From VRUE01 sp963714155 (lineage in GTDB: Bacteria > Actinomycetota > Thermoleophilia > Solirubrobacterales > 70-9): a stretch of 64,000 bases of DNA. The stretch is taken from positions 1,550,001 through 1,614,000 of the forward strand of contig OY970236.1 of the NCBI GenBank assembly GCA_963714155.1, given 5' to 3'. The position numbers were made by a program, and so were the translations under genes. The notes beneath the pieces are model-generated. The model had not been told where the DNA came from. It made no database searches and saw only the letters and a list, made by a program, of their open reading frames with translations. Positions 59,230 through 64,000 of the stretch are shown piece by piece. Every line of letters begins with the position of its first letter. Position 1 is the stretch's first letter.

Positions 59230-60800
59230 TGAAGGGCGCGGCCGCCAATACCCCCGCCGCGCCAACGTCTGCCGCCAGCGCAGGCCTGGCGATGTCGCTG
59301 GCGACGTTCGCGATGGCCGCCGCCTCGGGGATCCAGGCGATCCTCTACCTCGACTCCTTCGGCGTCGGCGGCCGCACCGACGGCTTCTTCATCGCCTTCG
59401 GCCTCTACGCCACCTTCGGCGTATTCAGCCAGAGCATCCGGGTCACCTCGGTGCCCCTGCTGGTCGGCTACCGGGCCCGCCTCGGTCCCCGCGAGTTCGC
59501 CGTCGTGATGGCGGCGATCGGCCTGCCCGTGGCGATCGCGACGATCCCGCTGGCAGGGCCGCTCGCGGCGCTGCTTGCGCCCGGCCTCTCGGACGCCAAC
59601 CGGGCAGTTACCGAGAGCGCCCTGCCGCTGCTCGGAGGGGCGATGGTGCTGCAGCTCTGGGCGGCGGGCGCGGCGACGCTGCTCGCCGTGCGTAACCGCT
59701 TCGGCGCGGTCGCCTTCGCCTATGCGCTCGGCTCAGCCGCCGGCCTGGTCGTCTTCCTGTTTGCCCGCGGGCCCGCCGCCGAGCTCTCGCTCGCCTGGTC
59801 GATGCTGGCGATGGCGGTGGTCACCTGCGCCTGTTCACTCTTCTCCGCCGCTCGCTCGCGGCCGGCCGGGCCCGAGCGAGCCCCGGGGCAGCTGCGGATC
59901 GGCGAGGCGGTCGCCAAGGCACCGCTGGTGCTCGGCCGCACGGCGATCTACCTCGCCTTCAACGGCCTCTACGTGATCACGATCGCCTTCGTCAGCCGCT
60001 CTCAGGCGGGCGACGCCACGGTGCTCTCCTACACCTACCTCTTCGCCAGCTACCTCGTCTCGGGAACGGCCTTCGCACTGGGGATGGGGCGGATCGCCGA
60101 GATGCGGCGGGCGACGATCGCCGATCGCGCCCAAGCGCTGGCCGAGACGGTCGTTCCGGGCTTCCGCTACTCGATGCTCGTGGTGGCGCCGGCGCTGATG
60201 GTCCTCGTGCTCTGCGTGCCCACCTTGGCCGGCAACCTGCTGCCGTCCAGCCTGGAAGCGACCGACGTTGAGCAACTGCGCCTCTTCGGCGCCCTACTCG
60301 TCCCCTGGACCGTCGCCGCGGTGGCCGTGAACCTCCTCCTGCCGGCGCTGCTGGCGCTGGGCAAGGCACGCTTCGTCAACGCCCTCGCCGTCCCCCTGGT
60401 CGTCCTCCAGGTGGCCGCCACGGCGATCGGCTCGGCCCTCTTCGGTGCGGGCGGCGCCGTCGGCGCCTTCTTCATCGCACCGGCATGCCTGGCGACGGCC
60501 CTGGCCTTCTCCGGCGCCAGGGGAGCCGCGGGCTCCCTGGCCGCCTCCCTCGGCCGCGAGACGCTCCGCTTCGGCGGCCTCGCAACCACCACCTTCGGCC
60601 TCGCCGGCCTGATCGGCTTCACTGTGACCGGCGGCACCGCCGCCGCCCTGATCGCCGGCATCGGCGGCTCGATCGCCTACCTGGCCCTGCTGCCACTGGT
60701 CGCCCCCCACGAGAGCTCAGTGGCGATCGCCGCCCTGCGGCGCAAGAAAGCCGCCGCCTCGACGCAGGCATCTGCGTCGCGGGCACCACAGGTCGCTTAA
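59229..60800 (+). CDS. MOP-superfamily flippase (MurJ/Wzx-like)
   Basis: The 523-residue membrane protein has about fourteen TM helices. Near the N-terminus is FGVGGRTDGFFIAFGLYATFG, with the charged pattern of MurJ/MviN-type lipid flippases, and it has the internal two-fold repeat of the MOP fold. It is the obvious candidate to flip the undecaprenyl-linked repeat unit in this locus. Its ATG overlaps the stop of the giant secreted-protein gene (TGATG), so flippase and secreted protein are made together. MurJ for peptidoglycan is the alternative. Confidence 0.85.
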   Translation: MKGAAANTPAAPTSAASAGLAMSLATFAMAAASGIQAILYLDSFGVGGRTDGFFIAFGLYATFGVFSQSIRVTSVPLLVGYRARLGPREFAVVMAAIGLPVAIATIPLAGPLAALLAPGLSDANRAVTESALPLLGGAMVLQLWAAGAATLLAVRNRFGAVAFAYALGSAAGLVVFLFARGPAAELSLAWSMLAMAVVTCACSLFSAARSRPAGPERAPGQLRIGEAVAKAPLVLGRTAIYLAFNGLYVITIAFVSRSQAGDATVLSYTYLFASYLVSGTAFALGMGRIAEMRRATIADRAQALAETVVPGFRYSMLVVAPALMVLVLCVPTLAGNLLPSSLEATDVEQLRLFGALLVPWTVAAVAVNLLLPALLALGKARFVNALAVPLVVLQVAATAIGSALFGAGGAVGAFFIAPACLATALAFSGARGAAGSLAASLGRETLRFGGLATTTFGLAGLIGFTVTGGTAAALIAGIGGSIAYLALLPLVAPHESSVAIAALRRKKAAASTQASASRAPQVA

Positions 60801-60869
60801 GCGGCTGTCTGGGGTCCGCCCGCCCCTTCGCTCGTTGAGGTCTGTTGTCTGCGCTACTGTCACGCGTCT

Positions 60870-61181
60870 GTGAGCGCCTACTACCTACGGATCCTTGACC
60901 ACGTACTCGGGGCCATGCTCCGCGTCGAGTTCACGACGGACGGGCGCGAGATCATCGACTACGCGGTCGTCTTGCTGCTGGCGCTCAACGGTTCGACAGA
61001 GACGATTCGCGTCTACGACGGGGCTCACGGGCACAACGAGATGCACCGATACACGCTGAGTGAGGGGAAGCGGCCGGGAGAGCCGTTTCATGCCGGTACT
61101 CTTGGAGAAGGAATGCGTGCCGCGATCGCTGAGATCGAGCGCGGCTATGGCGAGATGATCGAAGGATGGAAAAAGCAATGA
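60870..61181 (+). CDS. Small hypothetical protein (first of a coupled pair)
   Basis: The 103-residue protein has a mixed alpha/beta pattern: LRVEFTTDGREIIDYAVVLLLAL, then RVYDGAHGHNEMHRYT, and HAGTLGEGMRAAIAEIERGY. The HGHNEMHRY motif and the following GTLGEGM helix are characteristic of a small uncharacterised bacterial family (I believe DUF7718-like, not certain). The GTG start at 60870 lacks a clear ribosome site. Its stop overlaps the next ATG (ATGA, 61178-61181), as in toxin-antitoxin or other two-gene modules. Confidence 0.65.
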   Translation: MSAYYLRILDHVLGAMLRVEFTTDGREIIDYAVVLLLALNGSTETIRVYDGAHGHNEMHRYTLSEGKRPGEPFHAGTLGEGMRAAIAEIERGYGEMIEGWKKQ

Positions 61182-61408
61182 CCACCATCGACAACGGACG
61201 CTCCCCGGCCGCCAAGGTCATGGACGAAGCGATCGACCTCGCAATCGAGGGCCGCTCGCCCTATCCCGAACGCGCCGCCTTCATCGACGCCGACACCGCA
61301 TCGGCCGGCCATGAGATCAAGCGCGCTGCCGACGAAGGGCTGCCCGTCGTTCTCGTTGCTGTCGACGGCAGCTCTCAGGTTTTGATGCCTGAAGCGGCAG
61401 CTCGGTAG
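61178..61408 (+). CDS. Small hypothetical protein (second of a coupled pair)
   Basis: The 76-residue protein reads DNGRSPAAKVMDEAIDLAIEG, then DADTASAGHEIKRAADEGLPVVLVAVDGSSQVLMP, one helix pair followed by a strand hairpin. No family is recognised. ATG 61178 is chosen because of the ATGA overlap and GGAAAAA upstream; ATG 61166 is the alternative. It probably works with the 60870 product. Confidence 0.6.
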   Translation: MTTIDNGRSPAAKVMDEAIDLAIEGRSPYPERAAFIDADTASAGHEIKRAADEGLPVVLVAVDGSSQVLMPEAAAR

Positions 61409-61465
61409 CGGCTCAGCCGCGTTCCCTGCCCCACGGCTCAATGCTGCTTTGCCAGACTGTCGAGC

Positions 61466-62047
61466 GTGAGTGTTCGCGAGGAAATTTTCCCGGCAGAGCG
61501 CCGGTTGGAGTATGTCCAGACCGAGTGGGCTGAAGGCTGGACGGCTGGAGCAGCAGGCTTCGGGTACGCGGCTGAGTTCCTGACGAAAAATGCTCGCTCC
61601 TTCGGCGCGACGATCGACCAAGCCGGCCTAGCGGTCTTTTTCCTTCAGCGTCATCGAGTTGAGTTGATCCTCAAGGATCTTCTCGGGTTCCTTGGCGTGG
61701 AGTTCCCGCCCACGCATTCTCTGCGGCGGCTGTGGCAACTCTGCCAAGAAGGCTTCGAAAGCTCTGACCTGAAGTGGAATGAGTTTCAGGGCGAGAACGG
61801 CGAATTCATTGAATCTCTCATCGCCGTGGATGACGGGGCGGCGGCTTTCAGATTTCCGGTGGATCGCGAAGGAGCACAGGTTGATCGCCCCGCTTTCATC
61901 GACCTGAAGGCCTTGAATCACCACGCCAACAAGCTCTACTGGGCAGCTTTCGGCTGTATGGATTTCCTAGCGGAGGCTGAAGCTGAGATGCGGGCTATTG
62001 AGGCGAATGTCGGAGGCGATGAGTCGCCCCACTGGAACGACTACTGA
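61466..62047 (+). CDS. Hypothetical protein, possibly HEPN-like
   Basis: The 193-residue protein is mainly helical. FFLQRHRVELILKDLLGFL followed by THSLRRLWQLCQEGF recalls the AbiV/HEPN-type helical bundles found next to mobile or defence genes, but the RNase motif RxxxxH is not in a convincing place (RHRVEL only). LNHHANKLYWAAFGCMDFL forms the last helix. GTG 61466 is the start. Base composition is less GC-rich than the polysaccharide genes, so it may be a late arrival. Confidence 0.55.
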   Translation: MSVREEIFPAERRLEYVQTEWAEGWTAGAAGFGYAAEFLTKNARSFGATIDQAGLAVFFLQRHRVELILKDLLGFLGVEFPPTHSLRRLWQLCQEGFESSDLKWNEFQGENGEFIESLIAVDDGAAAFRFPVDREGAQVDRPAFIDLKALNHHANKLYWAAFGCMDFLAEAEAEMRAIEANVGGDESPHWNDY

Positions 62048-62123
62048 GTTGCTCCTTGGGCAAGATGCCCCACAGATTCCAGCCGACCCCAGCGGGACTC
62101 GATTCGCTGAAAACCTAGCTCCA

Positions 62124-62156
62124 CGTAGCCCAGCCGATCCACGGGCTCGGGCTACG
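62124..62156. terminator. Hairpin between convergent genes
   Basis: CGTAGCCC (62124-62131) pairs with GGGCTACG (62149-62156), and an inner AGCC/GGCT extends the stem. It lies between the stop of the HEPN-like gene and the stop of the opposing glycosyltransferase gene, and is a likely bidirectional terminator. Confidence 0.55.
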
Positions 62157-62179
62157 AAACCGAAGGTCACAGGACGCTG

Positions 62180-64000
62180 TTAACGCCGCAGTTCGTACAC
62201 CCGGTACGCAGTGGAGAAGATCTGGCCTTCGGGGGCGTCGGCGAAGTCGCCCAGCTCGGCGACCTGGGAGTAGTTGCCGCGGATGTAGTCGACCAGTAGG
62301 CGGTTGTAGTCGGTGCCGATCACCGGGTAGCCCCAGGCGTCGAAGCGGGTGTTGCCGAGGACGACGATGCGGACGTCGCGGCGCTTTAGGGTCTCGATCG
62401 CTTCGCGTTCGTCGGCGCGGGAGTCGACCACGCCGGGCAGGAGCTGCAGCTCGCGCAGTGCCGGCGGGCGGTCGGCGGCGAAGGGCAGCCCGCCCTCTAG
62501 CGGCAGGGCGAGGATTGGATCGCCGGGCGTGCTGCGCTGGCGGACGATCTCCAGCGCCTGACCGTAAGCCGCGCCGGAGTTGGCCGGGGCCATGTAGCAG
62601 CCGCGCGGGGTGCAGAGCGTGTATTCGTCGCTTGCCGCCGAGCCCTTGGTCAGTGCGCTCCAGGAGAGCCCGACGAAGACGGCGCCGAGGGCGAGCAGCA
62701 CGCCCGCCCGGGCGCCCGGCCAGCGGGTCGCGATCTTCTGGTGCAGGATCACCGCCAGCAGCACCAGCAAGGGGGCGTAGTAGGCGGCGTAGGTGTCGGT
62801 GGTGAAGCGGTTGTAGGCGCGCCCGGCGAGGATCAGCGAGCCGCCGATCAGGGCGAGGTCGAGCGCCCAGGAACCGGTGATCGGGGCGAGGCGGGCCTGG
62901 CGCGCCCGCACCAGCGCCCAGATCCCCACCCCGACGACGACGAAGGGCAGCCAGCTCATTCCCAGCAGCATGCGCTTGGCCTCGGTCTGGACGAGGCCCG
63001 TGGTGCCGGAGAAGGCGCCGAGGACGTGGGCGGCTGCGTCGAGCGCGAGCAGGCCGCCGACGCCCGCCAGCAGCGGTAGCAGCGCCCAGGCGCCGTGGCG
63101 CTTGTGCCAGCGCCAGGAGGCGGCGGCGAGGGCGGCGAGGAGGACGACGTAGACGAGGCCGCGCATGCCAAGGGCGAAGACGCTGGTCAGGTCGAAGGGC
63201 GCCCAGTCGGCCTGGAAGCGGAGGCCGGAGATCCGCGTCATGTCGAGCGGGATCAGCTGGTCGAAGACGAGGTCTCCGGGGCCCCTGTCGATGAGAAACG
63301 GGGCGAAGACGAGCAGTGGCACGAGCGCCGCCGGGACCAGCAGCCGGGCGAGGTCGCCCAGCGCGGCGCGCCGGCCGCTTTCCATTGCGCGGCCGAGGAC
63401 GAAACCGGCGCCGATCGCGAAGGCGACGGCGGCGAGCTCGGGCCGCGTCAACACCACGGCGCCCGCCGCCACCCCCGCCAGGACGGTCCGGCCGCGGGTC
63501 AGGGCCAGCAGTTGCAGCAGGATCGCCAGGATGCCGAAGGTCGCCGAGGTCGTGTGCGGGGCGACGTAGTTGAAGAGCGTGCCCGAGAACCCGATCGCCA
63601 TCGCGATCGCCGTTGCCGCGGTGGCGAAGAGCGGCGTCAACCAGGTGCGGGCGAGGGCGTAGAAGGCGGCGAAGATCGCCAGCGCCGTGGCCAGGCCGAA
63701 GGCGAAGGCGACGGTGAAGCTGGAGCCGAAGAGCGCGAACGCCCCGGCCAGCGGGTAGACGCCGAGCGGCCCGTAGAAGTAGCGGATGTCGTCGTAGAGG
63801 ACGGCGCCGTGGGCGAGCCGGTCGGCCGTCGTCAGCTCGACGCCGAAATCGGCCTGCGGATTGCCCCAGGTCTTCCAGCTCAGCGCCGCGAAGGCGACGA
63901 AGAGGACCGCGAGCCCGACCATAGCCAGGCGATCGCCACCTCCCAGGCGGGCGACGACGGAGGGCTCGGCGTCCCCCTCGCTTGCCTTGTCCTTGGCGGA
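62180..64000 (-). CDS. GT-C-type membrane glycosyltransferase (partial, runs off the right edge)
   Basis: The protein resembles PMT/GT39-like polyprenyl-phosphate-sugar-dependent transferases. The first external loop after TM1 carries the acidic motif NPQADFGVELTTADRLAHG and the Asp-Asp of VLYDDIRYFYGPLG, followed by about eleven TM helices and a C-terminal soluble domain (RDVRIVVLGNTRFDAWGYPVIG). An ATG at 63922 precedes TM1, but the frame stays open upstream to the window edge with coding-like sequence (GDAEPSVVARLGGGDRLA). The true start therefore probably lies outside. It likely modifies a surface polymer or protein. Confidence 0.8.
   Translation of the reverse strand, partial: SAKDKASEGDAEPSVVARLGGGDRLAMVGLAVLFVAFAALSWKTWGNPQADFGVELTTADRLAHGAVLYDDIRYFYGPLGVYPLAGAFALFGSSFTVAFAFGLATALAIFAAFYALARTWLTPLFATAATAIAMAIGFSGTLFNYVAPHTTSATFGILAILLQLLALTRGRTVLAGVAAGAVVLTRPELAAVAFAIGAGFVLGRAMESGRRAALGDLARLLVPAALVPLLVFAPFLIDRGPGDLVFDQLIPLDMTRISGLRFQADWAPFDLTSVFALGMRGLVYVVLLAALAAASWRWHKRHGAWALLPLLAGVGGLLALDAAAHVLGAFSGTTGLVQTEAKRMLLGMSWLPFVVVGVGIWALVRARQARLAPITGSWALDLALIGGSLILAGRAYNRFTTDTYAAYYAPLLVLLAVILHQKIATRWPGARAGVLLALGAVFVGLSWSALTKGSAASDEYTLCTPRGCYMAPANSGAAYGQALEIVRQRSTPGDPILALPLEGGLPFAADRPPALRELQLLPGVVDSRADEREAIETLKRRDVRIVVLGNTRFDAWGYPVIGTDYNRLLVDYIRGNYSQVAELGDFADAPEGQIFSTAYRVYELRR

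Noticed and set aside
1..64000. Intact tRNA, rRNA or transposase genes
   Set aside because: Only tRNA 3' fragments at 1873 and 4507 were found. No complete cloverleaf, rRNA segment or transposase motif was seen, although a dedicated search tool was not available.

Overview
The window is high-GC DNA (only short AT-rich islands) with the gene content of a Gram-positive actinobacterium. The secreted-protein families, the Gfo/Idh-rich polysaccharide locus and the order yebC-ruvC-ruvA-ruvB-secDF-recJ-rel would suit the class Thermoleophilia (Solirubrobacterales-like). That placement is inference from gene content; no rRNA or intact tRNA is present to fix it.

Layout. (1) 1-4.6 kb is an accessory stretch: the end of a helix-turn-helix protein, a methyltransferase, a gene with no visible start, an excisionase-like regulator, a mosaic reading frame with an internal terminator, and two 31-base copies of tRNA 3' ends (1873 and 4507) that look like integration scars. 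(2) 4.6-13.3 kb holds mixed housekeeping genes: cupin, VOC protein, SET-domain protein, small zincin, membrane proteins, a LEA-like lipoprotein, a receptor Ser/Thr kinase, a VapBC toxin-antitoxin pair with a visible operator, and a YjbQ protein. (3) 13.3-29.1 kb is the conserved core: RpiR-type regulator, pdxS-pdxT, M29 aminopeptidase, yebC, ruvCAB, a zinc-ribbon/PAS protein, a fused secDF, recJ and a bifunctional rel. (4) 29.2-30.9 kb is a sigma factor gene bracketed by two paralogous small proteins. (5) 31-60.8 kb is a large cell-surface polysaccharide locus: sugar transferase, UDP-GlcNAc 2-epimerase, two Gfo/Idh/MocA dehydrogenases, five glycosyltransferases, an FAD enzyme, MFS carrier, O-antigen-ligase-like polymerase, Wzz-like protein, AsnB-type amidotransferase and MOP-family flippase. 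Interleaved with these are three secreted beta-helix proteins, a deacetylase-like protein and a 1516-residue secreted multidomain protein. (6) 60.8-64 kb has small unknown genes and a GT-C membrane glycosyltransferase that runs off the right edge.

The polysaccharide genes are packed with ATGA, GTGA and TGATG overlaps, so many are probably translationally coupled. They supply most steps expected of a Wzx/Wzy-type pathway: initiation, N-acetyl sugar synthesis, assembly, flipping, polymerisation and length control. The stalked, calcium-motif and LamG/PKD proteins beside them are plausibly exported partners of the polymer, but nothing in the sequence proves this.

The strongest oddities are: a 26-bp perfect inverted repeat inserted in frame in recJ; a rel gene whose conserved N-terminus has no ATG/GTG/TTG start and which opens on an 18-bp palindrome; long palindromic elements after ruvB and at 30.95 kb; three identical 657-bp LamG copies in the giant secreted protein gene; and the paralogue pair around the sigma factor. 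No CRISPR array, insertion sequence with a transposase, or rRNA was seen.
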